Under the pieces are notes generated by a model. The model was not told where the DNA came from, ran no database searches, and was given only the letters and a program-made list of their open reading frames with translations. A program made the translations under genes and the position numbers. DNA of 64,000 bases from Actinomadura meyerae (GTDB lineage: Bacteria > Actinomycetota > Actinomycetes > Streptosporangiales > Streptosporangiaceae). Each line of letters opens with the position of its first letter. The first letter of the stretch is position 1. Shown here piece after piece: positions 1 to 7,795 of the stretch. The DNA lies in assembly GCF_900188445.1 (NCBI RefSeq), contig NZ_FZOR01000015.1, positions 1 through 64,000 of the forward strand. Reading direction: 5' to 3'.

Positions 1-364
1 CGGGGACAGGCTCAGGCACTAGCCTGGAATGCATTTCGACTTTCCATCGACCTCCAATCATGCATTCACTCGAAACGTGCGACTTCACGTCGCACAACCA
101 GTTGGGGTCGTGCCCGAGACGGGCGTACCAGAGCATGGTCGTGAACAGGCCGCCGGTGTTCCAATCCTTGTCCAGGACGCCGGCCTGGGCGTCGGTCAGC
201 TTCGCCTCGCAGTTCTCCAATCTGGAAATCGAGGAACGCGCACAGTTGAGGAGCTTGGCCAGCGCATGGCCTGACATGCCGTGCTGCATCCGGTGAAACC
301 GCAGGCTGTAGGCCATCCAAGCCCACATCGACGACCGGGGGTCGGGAGATTCGTTGATGTGCAT
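1..364 (-). CDS. XRE-family DNA-binding regulator (DUF5753 type), partial
   Basis: I translated this by hand from the reverse strand. An ATG at 364 opens a frame that stays open to the window edge (121 codons), so the C-terminal part is missing. The visible protein has an HTH_31-like helix-turn-helix: 'WMAYSLRFHRMQHGMS' followed by 'GHALAKLLNCARSSISRLE'. It continues with 'NWNTGGLF'-like and 'TTMLWYARLGHDPNW' segments typical of actinomycete regulators whose C-terminal half is DUF5753. Such proteins usually sit beside an RsbW-like ATPase or a small DUF397 protein, and here a divergent ATPase gene lies within 400 bases. The role in development or secondary metabolism is inferred from the family; the ligand is unknown. 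Confidence 0.75.
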   Translation of the reverse strand, partial: MHINESPDPRSSMWAWMAYSLRFHRMQHGMSGHALAKLLNCARSSISRLENCEAKLTDAQAGVLDKDWNTGGLFTTMLWYARLGHDPNWLCDVKSHVSSECMIGGRWKVEMHSRLVPEPVP

Positions 365-488
365 GAGACTTCCATCCGCCGCCTGAATTTCCAGGTGCTC
401 CAAGGAACAGCGACACGGTAACCATCGCGGAGCGCGCTTGTCCCGAAAACCGCGAGGTCACAGCGACGGTACGGGAAACGGAGACATC

Positions 489-767
489 ATGGACAATCTG
501 GAACAAGAACTGCATCCCCGGCGCCGGCAATACCTTCTTGGATGGTTGGCGGGCCAATTGCAGCGTTACGGGCTCTGCCCCGAGGTCCTGTGGACGGGAC
601 CGAACGCCGTCCTGCGCGTCACCAGCTACCGGTCGAAGACCACCCGCTTCGTCACCTGTATCCCCGCACCGCAGATCCAGACGTGGGTCTGGGTGTGGTC
701 TGGTGACTGGGCCCTGATCACCGACCCCCGGGCAGTCCCCGCGATCGCGGAAGCTATGAACGCATGA
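489..767 (+). CDS. Hypothetical protein, 92 aa, coupled to an anti-sigma-like ATPase
   Basis: The start is ATG 489, preceded by a GGAGA ribosome site at about 480-484. The stop overlaps the next gene by four bases (ATGA), so the two are translationally coupled. The product is a soluble 92-residue protein with an N-terminal basic patch (HPRRRQ), a compact beta-rich centre and a Trp-rich 'QTWVWVWSGDW' segment. I do not recognise the family. Its place between a divergent XRE regulator and an RsbW-like ATPase suggests an accessory to that regulatory unit, but no function can be assigned. Confidence 0.7.
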   Translation: MDNLEQELHPRRRQYLLGWLAGQLQRYGLCPEVLWTGPNAVLRVTSYRSKTTRFVTCIPAPQIQTWVWVWSGDWALITDPRAVPAIAEAMNA

Positions 768-1150
768 CGAACTGGAGCGTCCTCGGCCGCGTGACCTTGC
801 CGGCCACCCCGGAGAGCGTCGGCGAGGCTCGCCGCTTCGCAGCCAAGATCCTGGACGACACCGACCGCACGGCGACAGCGCAACTGCTGATCTCCGAGGC
901 ATGCACCAACAGCGTGCGGCACTCCAACTCCCGCCACGGTGGAACGTTCCCCCTCGCGCTCTCCGCCAGCGGCAACGCCATACGCTGCGAGGTGATCGAC
1001 GCGGGCGCCTCCACCCTGCCGACCCGCCGCCATGACACCGAACTCCGCGACCACGGTCACGGGATTCTTTTAATCGAGACTCTGGCCACCCGCTTCGGCT
1101 ACGACACAGACGAGACCGGCCGCCTGCGCACCTGGTTTGAAATCGCCTGA
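764..1150 (+). CDS. RsbW-like ATP-binding protein (GHKL / HATPase_c_2)
   Basis: This 128-residue protein has the size and motifs of actinomycete stand-alone anti-sigma or serine kinase domains. The N-box 'ISEACTNSVRHS' covers residues 43-54 (Asn49 would bind Mg-ATP), the G1 motif 'VIDAG' lies at 77-81, and the glycine-rich G2 'DHGHGILLIE' at 96-105. Relatives bind sigma factors or phosphorylate STAS-domain antagonists. No STAS partner or SigB-type factor is adjacent, so the target is unknown. It overlaps the upstream small gene by four bases and lies divergent to the XRE regulator at 1-364, a common actinomycete arrangement. Confidence 0.85.
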   Translation: MTNWSVLGRVTLPATPESVGEARRFAAKILDDTDRTATAQLLISEACTNSVRHSNSRHGGTFPLALSASGNAIRCEVIDAGASTLPTRRHDTELRDHGHGILLIETLATRFGYDTDETGRLRTWFEIA

Positions 1151-1374
1151 CCGGCTGCAGAATGGCCTTACAGGCGGAGATTCCGCGCCTCTCGGAAGCG
1201 TCTCCAACGTGCGGACAGCGGGTTCGTTTGGACGAGCCGGAGATACGGCGGACGCCGTGCCCTCACAAGGCACGACCGCCGACCATCTATTTGCCGTACA
1301 GCAGGTGGTACTCCAACGGGGCCCCTGCGCGCTGGCCCCGGAGCCTCGTGATCAGAAGCCGGGTTTCTTCGGAA

Positions 1375-1758
1375 TCAACTCGCTTGGCGCGTTCGAGCGG
1401 GAGTGGCGGATTCCGCTGCCTCCTGGAAGTCGGCTATGGCTCCGCCATGGTCTCTCGCCCAGTTCGTCAGGACCTCGATGGGCTCTATAAGGGTCTGGCC
1501 GAGGTCGGTGAGGCTGTACTCGACCCGATGGGGCGCTTCGGCATGGCGTTCGACGAGACCGTACTGCTGGAGCCGGCGCAGCGTCTGGGTGAGGACCTTG
1601 CGCGAGACGCCGCCGATGAGGTCGACGAGTTCGCCGTGCCTGCGCGGCTGCCGGCTGAGCCCGAAGAGCACGAGCGCGGCCCACTTGTCGGAGATGATCT
1701 CTACCGCCAGTCGTGTGGGGCAGTCCGCGAGGAAGACCGGCCCAGCGGCATTCTCCAT
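1375..1758 (-). CDS. HxlR-family winged-helix transcriptional regulator
   Basis: The product is 127 residues, the usual HxlR length. The family hallmark 'CPTRLAVEIISDKWAALVLF' follows Cys13, then comes the winged helix with 'GVSRKVLTQTLRRLQQYGLV' and wing 'RVEYSLTDLGQTL'. HxlR proteins are dimeric repressors or activators, often redox- or aldehyde-responsive through the N-terminal cysteine. It is divergent from a quinone oxidoreductase-like gene at 1845, the classical arrangement for a regulator and its target. On the minus strand a TACCTT (1766-1771) lies seven bases before the ATG, compatible with a leaderless transcript. Control of the neighbour is inferred. Confidence 0.88.
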   Translation of the reverse strand: MENAAGPVFLADCPTRLAVEIISDKWAALVLFGLSRQPRRHGELVDLIGGVSRKVLTQTLRRLQQYGLVERHAEAPHRVEYSLTDLGQTLIEPIEVLTNWARDHGGAIADFQEAAESATPARTRQAS

Positions 1759-1844
1759 GAAATCGAAGGTACCAGGAGGTAACCGCCGGCTTCGTAGCGT
1801 CGTGGACGAGAAGCAAGTCCAGCGCGAGATGCGGAGGAGTCACC

Positions 1845-2828
1845 ATGCCACGAGTCGTCGTGTTCGACGAGTTCGGCGGGCCGGAGGTCATGCACGTCGT
1901 CGAGGAGCAGGCCGTCGAGCCCGCGGCCGGCGAGGTCCGGGTCAGGATCGAAGCGTTCGCCGTCAACCCGCTCGACCAGATGGTGCGATCCGGTACTTCG
2001 CCCGTACCCGTCCCCCTGCCGCACGCTCGCCTCGGAGTCGAAGGGACCGGCATCATCGATGCGCTGGGCCCCGAAATCACCGGGCTGAAGGTCGGTGACC
2101 CGGTCATCCTCGCGGCGATCCCGGACGCGAACGTGAGGGGCAGCTACGCCGAATCCACCACGCTTCCTGCAAGTCGTGTCGTCGCCCGGCCCGCCGGGCT
2201 CGGCGTCACGGAGGCGGCGGCGATCTGGGTCGCGTACTCCACCGCTTACGGAGCACTCGTCGAGAAGGCGGGGATGCGTCCCGGTGACCGCGTCCTCATC
2301 ACCGCGGCGTCCGGCGGCGTCGGCCGGGCGGCGATGCAGATCGCCAACCAGATCGGCGCCGTGCCCATCGCCGTCACCCGGCACAGCGCGAAGACGGACG
2401 AGCTGATCGCCGCCGGTGCCGCCGCGGTGGTCGCGACCGACCGCATGGACGTTGCCGAAGCCGTTCGCCGGCACACCGGCGGGACGGGCGCCGACATCGT
2501 CCTCGACCTCGTCATGGGCCCAGGCCAGCAGGATCTCCTGAAGGCGGCCCGCCCCGGCGGGACCCTGGTCGCGGCGGGCTTCCTGGACCCTCGCCCCACA
2601 CCGTTCCCGATGGGCACGCCGCTCTCGATCTTCGGCTACCAGAGTTTCGAGCACACCCTCGACCCTGTGGTGGTGCAGCGTATGGCGGCCTTCCTGAACG
2701 CCGGTGTACGGCTCGGCGCACTGCGGCCCGCCATCGACGAGGTGTTCGCCCTCGACGACATCGTCGAGGCGCACCGCCGCCTGGAGAAGGGCCTCCATGC
2801 CGGAAAGAAGATCGTCGTCACGGTCTGA
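1845..2828 (+). CDS. NADP-dependent quinone oxidoreductase-like MDR protein
   Basis: This 327-residue medium-chain dehydrogenase/reductase lacks structural and catalytic zinc ligands, as in the quinone reductase (QOR) branch. The GroES-like N-terminal part spans about residues 1-120 with 'VNPLDQMVRSG' and 'GVEGTGII'. The Rossmann motif 'ASGGVG' is at 155-160. The start ATG is preceded by GCGGAGGAGTCACC. It likely reduces quinones, enones or aldehydes with NAD(P)H in the cytosol; the substrate is not predictable. It is divergently transcribed from the HxlR regulator at 1375-1758, which probably controls it. Confidence 0.88.
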   Translation: MPRVVVFDEFGGPEVMHVVEEQAVEPAAGEVRVRIEAFAVNPLDQMVRSGTSPVPVPLPHARLGVEGTGIIDALGPEITGLKVGDPVILAAIPDANVRGSYAESTTLPASRVVARPAGLGVTEAAAIWVAYSTAYGALVEKAGMRPGDRVLITAASGGVGRAAMQIANQIGAVPIAVTRHSAKTDELIAAGAAAVVATDRMDVAEAVRRHTGGTGADIVLDLVMGPGQQDLLKAARPGGTLVAAGFLDPRPTPFPMGTPLSIFGYQSFEHTLDPVVVQRMAAFLNAGVRLGALRPAIDEVFALDDIVEAHRRLEKGLHAGKKIVVTV

Positions 2829-2840
2829 TTTCCCGGGGCC

Positions 2841-3107
2841 TCAGGGGCGGCGCTCGGCTTGTTCCTCGCGGTACAGCACGAGGTGCTCGTGGTAAAGGAC
2901 GCCGTCTCGGATGTCGCCCGTCGCCGTGAAGCCGGTGTCGTCGATGTAGTCGATGTGGTTGCCGGTCACCGTGTACCGGCCTGTGTACGCGCTGCGCCGG
3001 TCGCCGCGGGCTTCGTCGTAGCGGCCGTCCGGCAGCAGTTCCTGGCGGATATGGCCGTCCGCGGTCACCCACATTCCGACCACGTCGAGGTTCTCGTTCT
3101 CAGCCAT
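2841..3107 (-). CDS. Atu4866-domain protein (small, lipocalin/beta-barrel-like)
   Basis: I place the start at the ATG at 3107 (MAENENLDVVGMW), which has AGAGGA upstream, rather than at a longer frame opening at 3206. The 88-residue product matches the Atu4866 family: 'GMWVTADGHIRQELLPDG', then 'GRYTVTGNHIDYIDDTGF' and 'GVLYHEHLVLYR'. Proteins of this family are short beta-rich domains of unknown biochemical role, often next to redox enzymes or short-chain dehydrogenases. It runs convergent to the quinone oxidoreductase, 12 bases apart, which fits a shared stress or redox context but does not prove it. Confidence 0.82.
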   Translation of the reverse strand: MAENENLDVVGMWVTADGHIRQELLPDGRYDEARGDRRSAYTGRYTVTGNHIDYIDDTGFTATGDIRDGVLYHEHLVLYREEQAERRP

Positions 3108-3313
3108 GGCGGGGTCCTCTCTGTCGTTCACCTCCACAAGTTTGCGCAGCTCAGCGGGCATCAACCAGGGCGCGTGGTACCTGGGTACGGCGCACCCGGG
3201 CACCACACCCCGCCCTCCGTATGGCCCGGCCGCAGGACTTCGCCATGGCGAGCTGTGGCGCCCGCTGGGAGAGTTGTGTCCGCAGTGGCTCGGGCTTTGG
3301 CGGAGGAGGCTTG

Positions 3314-3739
3314 GTGGGAAGCAGGAGCCCTCAGGAGAAGAAGCGGCTCAGCTATGCGAAAGACCGCCGCAATGCCTACGCGGAGAACGACAAGACGTCC
3401 AGGAAAGCGGTACGGCTGAACAAGCGGTTTCCCAATCGTGCCAACCGTCATCGTCTGCAGCGCATTCTCCGGGACGCCACCGGAGGGGTGGACGCCGCCA
3501 GGGCCGAGGAGGCCGAGGAGCGGCTGGCGCGTAGGCGGCCGAAGACGTGGCGGAAAGAGCCCGACCTGCCGCTGGGTGACTGGGTCGAGAGCAGGTTGCG
3601 GCGGCGCGTCCGGCTGGAGGGCGGCGGGCAGGCTGATGGGCGGCGCCTTGTCCGGGTCGAGAAGCGGCGCAGGCGGCGGGTTCGTGGTGTTACCAAGGCG
3701 CGTGTCGCCACCAAGGGGATGGTCGAACGGTATTGGTGA
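3314..3739 (+). CDS. Hypothetical basic protein, 141 aa
   Basis: The most likely start is GTG 3314, just after GGAGGAGG at 3302-3309 (a rather short spacer). A longer in-frame start at 3221 has no ribosome site. The protein is strongly basic and helical: 'QEKKRLSYAKDRRNAYAEND' at the N-terminus, 'NKRFPNRANRHRLQRIL' in the middle, then 'RRPKTWRKEPDLPLGDWVE'. I know similar unnamed proteins from actinobacteria but no function. The charge suggests nucleic-acid or ribosome binding, which is speculation. It ends 29 bases before a strong hairpin shared with the convergent RidA-like gene. Confidence 0.6.
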   Translation: MGSRSPQEKKRLSYAKDRRNAYAENDKTSRKAVRLNKRFPNRANRHRLQRILRDATGGVDAARAEEAEERLARRRPKTWRKEPDLPLGDWVESRLRRRVRLEGGGQADGRRLVRVEKRRRRRVRGVTKARVATKGMVERYW

Positions 3740-3767
3740 CGTCCTGACTGGTGATTCTTGGATGGGG

Positions 3768-3804
3768 CAGAGGCCGCCCCGGGTCTGGCCTGGGGCGGCC
3801 TCTG
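3768..3804. terminator. Bidirectional terminator hairpin
   Basis: A perfect 13-bp stem (CAGAGGCCGCCCC at 3768-3780 with its complement at 3792-3804) and an 11-base loop sit between two convergent stop codons (3739 plus, 3809 minus). There is no long T tract, as usual in high-GC actinomycetes. Confidence 0.8.
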
Positions 3805-3808
3805 ATTC

Positions 3809-4210
3809 TCAGGCGACGGCCGTGGCCTCCAACTCGACCATGAGGGTCGGGATCGCCAGGCGGGTCACGCCCAGCATCGTGGTGGTCGGGGCTACTCCGG
3901 CGGTGGCGAGGCGGGCGGCCAGTTCGGCGTAGTGCTGGAAGAGCTCGTCCACGTCGGTCGTGTAGACGTTGAGCCGGACGAGGTTCTCCAGCGTCATGCC
4001 GGCCTCGCCGAGGACGGACTCCAGGTTGTCGAGGCTCAGGATCAGCTGTGCCTTCATGTCGTTCGGGTGCTGGGGCTTACCCTCGGCACTCATCGCGGTC
4101 TGGCCGGAGATGTAGAGGGTCCGGGGCTCTCCGGTGACGAGTTCGCCCTGGTTGTAGCCCATCTCCATCGACCACGTCCACGGGTTGACCGGCGCTCGCT
4201 CTATGGTCAC
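3809..4210 (-). CDS. RidA-family (YjgF/UK114) protein lacking the canonical arginine
   Basis: The 133-residue protein has the family fold and signature: 'YISGQTAMSAEGKPQHPNDM', 'SLDNLESVLGEAGMTLENLV', 'LNVYTTDVDELF', and a C-terminal 'MVELEATAVA' strand. Classical RidA hydrolyses reactive enamine/imine intermediates from PLP enzymes, using an arginine in a 'PARSxV' segment. Here the aligned segment is 'APTTTMLGV', so that arginine is absent and deaminase activity is doubtful; it probably belongs to another Rid subgroup. The start is GTG 4210 with GGAG upstream. It is divergent from the WYL regulator at 4313. Confidence 0.85.
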   Translation of the reverse strand: MTIERAPVNPWTWSMEMGYNQGELVTGEPRTLYISGQTAMSAEGKPQHPNDMKAQLILSLDNLESVLGEAGMTLENLVRLNVYTTDVDELFQHYAELAARLATAGVAPTTTMLGVTRLAIPTLMVELEATAVA

Positions 4211-4300
4211 TACGGCTCCATTCGTCGGAAGTATCGGCTTCGGCGGCCGATGTGCTGAGAGCCTGCCAACTAATCACGACATCCTTTGTCATGTATTCGC

Positions 4301-4306
4301 TAGGGT
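4301..4306 (+). promoter_or_regulatory. Candidate -10 of a leaderless promoter for the WYL regulator
   Basis: TAGGGT lies exactly six bases before the ATG at 4313, the spacing typical of actinobacterial leaderless transcripts. No Shine-Dalgarno sequence precedes the ATG. A convincing -35 hexamer is not visible. Confidence 0.45.
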
Positions 4307-4312
4307 TTTGGC

Positions 4313-5287
4313 ATGCGCGCCGACCGGCTGGTTTCGCTGGTGCTGCTGCTGCGCCGGCGCGGCCGGTTGTCCGCGGCCACGCTGGCCCGCGAGCTGGAGG
4401 TCTCCACCCGGACGGTCCTGCGGGACATCGAGGCGCTGTCGGCGGCCGGGGTGCCCGTGTACGCCGAGCGCGGGCGGCATGGCGGGTTCGAGCTGCTGCC
4501 CGGTTTCCAGACGGAGCTCACCGGGCTGAACCACGACGAGGCGCTCGCCCTGCTGATCGCCGGGTCGCGGCGCGGCGCGCAGGCGTTCGGGCTCGGGTCG
4601 GCGCTCGCGTCGGCGATGCTCAAGGTGGTCGACGCGCTCCCGGAGGGCCATCGGGACGTCGCGGCGGGCGCGGCCCAGCGGCTGCTCATCGATCCCGAGA
4701 TCGACCTGCTGTCGCGGCGGCAGGTCGCCGAGGAGGTGCCCGACGCCGTCGTGGCCGAGGTGCGGCGCGCGGTGTTCGCCGGGCACAAGCTACGCATCCA
4801 CTACGCGGCCGCGGGCAGGGCGGCGCGGTGGCGGACGGTCGATCCGGTCGGGCTGGTGACCGTCCGCGACCTGGGCTACCTGCTGGCGAGAAGGGCCGGG
4901 GAGGACCGCACCTACCGGCTGTCCCGGATCCTGGCCGCCGAGGAACTCGACGAGCCCGCGCAGCGGCCGGAGCAGGTCGATCTGGACCGCGTCTGGCAGG
5001 AGCGCAGTACCCGGTTCCGGACCGGCGGCGACCAGGTCGCCGTGCTGGTTCGGGTGCATCCCAAGCGGCGGGACGAGCTGGCCGGCACCGCGCTTGCCGT
5101 CCTGACGGAAGAGGCTGAGCCAGACGGCTGGACACGGCTCGAAGTGACCTTCCAGGACCGCAGGCACGCCGAGTGGGCACTGTGGCAGCTCGCCATGAGC
5201 GCGGAGGCCTTGGAGCCCGAGTGGTTGCGTACGTCCCTGCGCGATCGGGCTGCCGCTATCGCTGCTCGCTACGGCGACGGACCTTGA
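4313..5287 (+). CDS. YafY-type HTH/WYL-domain transcriptional regulator
   Basis: This 324-residue protein opens with an HTH_11 domain (residues 1-60, 'RLSAATLARELEVSTRTVLR'). A WYL domain runs from about residue 140, with '[20 protein letters not shown]' and 'GYLLARRAGEDRTYRLSRI', then a WCX C-terminal extension. WYL domains sense ligands, often nucleotides or nucleic acids, and many of these regulators repress a neighbouring operon. Likely local targets are the divergent Rid-like gene or itself. Its last 32 bases overlap the 3' end of the convergent RibD/DHFR-like gene. Confidence 0.88.
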   Translation: MRADRLVSLVLLLRRRGRLSAATLARELEVSTRTVLRDIEALSAAGVPVYAERGRHGGFELLPGFQTELTGLNHDEALALLIAGSRRGAQAFGLGSALASAMLKVVDALPEGHRDVAAGAAQRLLIDPEIDLLSRRQVAEEVPDAVVAEVRRAVFAGHKLRIHYAAAGRAARWRTVDPVGLVTVRDLGYLLARRAGEDRTYRLSRILAAEELDEPAQRPEQVDLDRVWQERSTRFRTGGDQVAVLVRVHPKRRDELAGTALAVLTEEAEPDGWTRLEVTFQDRRHAEWALWQLAMSAEALEPEWLRTSLRDRAAAIAARYGDGP

Positions 5288-5882
5288 AGCTCAGGTGCAG
5301 AACGCCGTCCCCCTGGATGACCGTGTGGGGCGGCTCCAGCAGGTGCCGGCCGTCGACGGGGCCGAAGTAGCGCTTGCCGGTACCGAACACCACCGGGACC
5401 ATGTCCATCGCCACCTCGTCCACGAGGCCGGCAGCGAGGGCCTGGCCGCCCACGTCGCCGGCGTTCACGCTGACGGTGCGGTCGCCGGCGAGCTCTCGGG
5501 CCTTGCCGATCCCGGCCGCCACGTTGTCCACGAAGTGGTAGGACGCCTCGGGGTGCCAGCCTTCGGGCTTGGGACGGTGGGAGACCACGACCACGTGGTC
5601 ACCGGTGGGCGGGCTGCCCTCCCAGCCGTTCACCAGGTCGAACAGGGTGCGGCCCATCACGATGGCGCCGATCCCGTCCCAGATCGGCCGGATGTAGTCC
5701 GCCGACGCCTTGGAGACCCTGAAGGAGGTTCCGGCTCCGGAGTGGTCGAACCCCTCCGGCTCGGCGTCCGCCAGCGGTGTGTCTCCGTTGAAGTACCAGT
5801 CGTGGAGCGGTCCGACGTCGTTGTTGTCGTCGGCGATGAAGCCGTCCACCGACACCGCGCAGTGCATGATCACCGAGCCCAT
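5256..5882 (-). CDS. Dihydrofolate reductase-family (RibD C-terminal domain) protein
   Basis: The start is ATG 5882 with GGAGGAGAACCC upstream; an upstream in-frame start at 5960 would run into the AraC gene. The 208-residue product has the RibD_C/DHFR-like fold: 'AVSVDGFIADDNNDVGPLHD' near the N-terminus (Asp in the first strand), 'AIVMGRTLFDLVNGW', and 'NAGDVGGQALAAGLVDEVAM'. Such stand-alone proteins are NADPH-binding reductases of unknown substrate and do not replace FolA. It follows the AraC regulator by 74 bases on the same strand, so the two may be co-transcribed. Its 3' end overlaps the WYL gene. Confidence 0.88.
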   Translation of the reverse strand: MGSVIMHCAVSVDGFIADDNNDVGPLHDWYFNGDTPLADAEPEGFDHSGAGTSFRVSKASADYIRPIWDGIGAIVMGRTLFDLVNGWEGSPPTGDHVVVVSHRPKPEGWHPEASYHFVDNVAAGIGKARELAGDRTVSVNAGDVGGQALAAGLVDEVAMDMVPVVFGTGKRYFGPVDGRHLLEPPHTVIQGDGVLHLSFKVRRRSEQR

Positions 5883-5956
5883 GGGTTCTCCTCCGGTCGC
5901 TCGCTCTTCGGCCCTGCGATCCTTGCGCCCCGGGGAGCGCGCCGGATTGTAAAAAA

Positions 5957-6799
5957 TCACTCGGCGGGCATCGGGCCGCTGTCCGGCGGGAACGCCGCGT
6001 CGGCGGGGAATCGGCGCCGCAGGGCCAGGTACTCCGTCGGGGTGAGGCCGGTGAAGTCCTTGAACTCCCGGATGAAGTGGGCCTGGTCGAAATAGCCCGC
6101 CGCATGGGCGAGGTCCGGCCAGTCGACCGGATGCCGGGCGTCCACCGAGAGGATCAGCCGCGCGAAGCGGTAGATGCGCGCCACCCGCTTCGGAGTGACC
6201 CCGACATGCGACTTGAACTGCGCGGCCAGGTGGTTGCCGCTCACCCCGGCGGCATCGGCCAGCGCGCCGACCGGAAGCGCGCCGTGGACGGTCTCCAGAC
6301 GTCCGGCGGTGTGCTGGACGAGGTCAAGGCCGCGCGAAGGCGTGTCGGCGAGGCGCGCTCGCAGTTCCCCTTCCACCGCGTGCAGCGTCTCGGCGGCCGT
6401 TGCGATGTCGCCGATCTGGTTGCGGATCCGGTCCACGGACCGCTGCCAGACGGCGTCGACCGGCACCCAGCGGTCCCTCAGTTCGGACGCCGGCATGTCG
6501 ATGAACGGCGAAAGCCCCCACGGCTTGAAATGCACCCCGACCAGCCGCACTCGTGCGGGGTATTCGATGAGGAAACGTCTGGTCCAGATGCCCATGAACC
6601 AGCCGTCGACGACCAGCAGCGGCGGCACGGAAGGGTCGGAGTCCCAAAGGCGGGCGGGCTCCCCCAGGTTGATGAAGAGGTGCGCGGACGGCATCGGCGG
6701 CACGCTCATCCGGCGGTGGCGCGGCACCCCGCTCAGGTAGTAGACGTCGTCGATGAACCGATCCAGCGGCGGCGCGGGCACCCGGCCGACGTAATCCAT
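5957..6799 (-). CDS. AraC-family transcriptional regulator
   Basis: The 280-residue protein has an N-terminal sensing half with the DUF6597-like pattern 'PPLDRFIDDVYYLSG' and 'FINLGEPARLW', then 'GVHFKPWGLSPFIDMPASEL'. The C-terminal half has the two AraC helix-turn-helices: 'LPVGALADAAGVSGNHLAAQ' and 'DWPDLAHAAGYFDQAHFIRE' followed by 'FKDFTGLTPTEYLAL'. Proteins with this layout typically activate a nearby enzyme gene; the RibD/DHFR-like gene immediately downstream is the obvious candidate. A small inverted repeat (6818-6824/6828-6834, GAGGTCG arms) lies just upstream and could be an operator or the end of the moaB transcript. Confidence 0.88.
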   Translation of the reverse strand: MDYVGRVPAPPLDRFIDDVYYLSGVPRHRRMSVPPMPSAHLFINLGEPARLWDSDPSVPPLLVVDGWFMGIWTRRFLIEYPARVRLVGVHFKPWGLSPFIDMPASELRDRWVPVDAVWQRSVDRIRNQIGDIATAAETLHAVEGELRARLADTPSRGLDLVQHTAGRLETVHGALPVGALADAAGVSGNHLAAQFKSHVGVTPKRVARIYRFARLILSVDARHPVDWPDLAHAAGYFDQAHFIREFKDFTGLTPTEYLALRRRFPADAAFPPDSGPMPAE

Positions 6800-6851
6800 G
6801 CGACCAGTGTGGAGGACGAGGTCGGGTCGACCTCCGGCAAGGGGCGGCCGG

Positions 6852-7331
6852 TCAGGGGCGGGGGTGGTCGCCGCCCGCGATCTGGTCGACGGCGTGGGGC
6901 AGGACGCGGGCCAGGACGGCCATGCCGTCGCGGACGCCGCCGGTCGAGCCGGGCAGGTTGACGATCACGGTGCGGCCCGCGACGCCCGCGAGGCCACGGG
7001 ACAGGATCGCGGCGGGCACCTTCTCGCGGCCCTCCAGGCGGATCGCCTCGGCGATCCCCGGGATCTCCCATTCCAGGACTTGGCGGGTCATCTCGGGGGT
7101 CTGGTCGGTCGGGGTCAGGCCCGTGCCGCCGGACGTGACGACGACGTCGTAGCCCTGGGCGACCGCGTCGCGCAGCACCTCCGCGACCGGGGGGCCGTCC
7201 GGCACCACGACCGGGCCGTCCACCTGGCAGCCGATGTCCTCCAGCAGCTCGACCAGGACGGGGCCGGACCTGTCCTCGTAGACGCCGGCCGCGGCGCGGT
7301 TGGAGACCGTGACCGCCATCGCCCTGATCAT
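6852..7331 (-). CDS. moaB: MogA/MoaB-family molybdenum cofactor protein
   Basis: Start ATG 7331 overlaps the moaC stop by four bases; a second ATG at 7319 is possible. The 159-residue protein carries the molybdopterin-binding fold signature 'TSGGTG' (residues 66-71), 'DQTPEMTRQVLEWEIPGIAE' and 'VNLPGSTGGVRDGM'. The family adenylylates molybdopterin (Mog-type) or serves as a paralogue of unclear activity (MoaB-type); sequence alone does not separate these in actinobacteria. It is the last gene of the galU-moeA-moaC-moaB run and probably acts with MoeA in late MoCo maturation. Confidence 0.88.
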   Translation of the reverse strand: MIRAMAVTVSNRAAAGVYEDRSGPVLVELLEDIGCQVDGPVVVPDGPPVAEVLRDAVAQGYDVVVTSGGTGLTPTDQTPEMTRQVLEWEIPGIAEAIRLEGREKVPAAILSRGLAGVAGRTVIVNLPGSTGGVRDGMAVLARVLPHAVDQIAGGDHPRP

Positions 7332-7795
7332 CGCCGCCACACGCCCTTCTTGCCGCCGGTCTTCTCCTCCACCCGGACATCGGTGATCACCGCGGCGGGG
7401 TCGACGGCCTTCACCATGTCGACCAGGGCCAGCGCGGCGACGCTGACGGAGGTGAGGGCCTCCATCTCGACGCCGGTCCGGTCGGCGGTGCGGGTGACCG
7501 CGGTGATCGCGACGCCGTCGTCCCGGACCTCCAGGTCGACCGTGACGCCGTGCAGGGCGATGGGGTGGCACAGGGGGACGAGGTCGGGGACGCGCTTGGC
7601 GCCCATGATCCCGGCGATGCGGGCCACGGAGATCGCATCGCCCTTGGGAATGTCACCGGCGCGCAGGAGGGCGACGCAGTCGGGCGACAGGCGGACGAGA
7701 CCCGTCGCCGTGGCGGTCCTGGCGGAGACGTCCTTCGCCGACACGTCGACCATGCGGGCCGCGCCGGTGTCGTCCAGGTGGGTGAACTCGGTCAC
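7328..7795 (-). CDS. moaC: Cyclic pyranopterin monophosphate synthase MoaC
   Basis: The 155-residue length is typical. The conserved blocks are 'LDDTGAARMVDVSAKDVSAR', 'GDAISVARIAGIMGAKRVPD', the active-site 'LVPLCHPIALHGV' and 'TGVEMEALTSVSVAALALVD'. MoaC converts the GTP-derived 3',8-cyclo intermediate made by MoaA into cyclic pyranopterin monophosphate, the first MoCo precursor, in the cytosol. MoaA, MoaD and MoaE are not in this window. The start is a GTG at 7795 overlapping the moeA stop (GTGA), so translation is coupled on both sides. Confidence 0.96.
   Translation of the reverse strand: MTEFTHLDDTGAARMVDVSAKDVSARTATATGLVRLSPDCVALLRAGDIPKGDAISVARIAGIMGAKRVPDLVPLCHPIALHGVTVDLEVRDDGVAITAVTRTADRTGVEMEALTSVSVAALALVDMVKAVDPAAVITDVRVEEKTGGKKGVWRR

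Noticed and set aside
66..902. Long reverse-strand frame (278 codons) at the left edge
   Set aside because: It overlaps the XRE gene, the small protein and the ATPase gene in a non-coding phase, and its translation is low-complexity Arg/Gly. The real minus-strand gene here ends its frame at 364.
764..1150. Sensor histidine kinase
   Set aside because: Only the ATPase domain is present (128 aa), with no dimerisation helix, phosphorylatable His or membrane segment.
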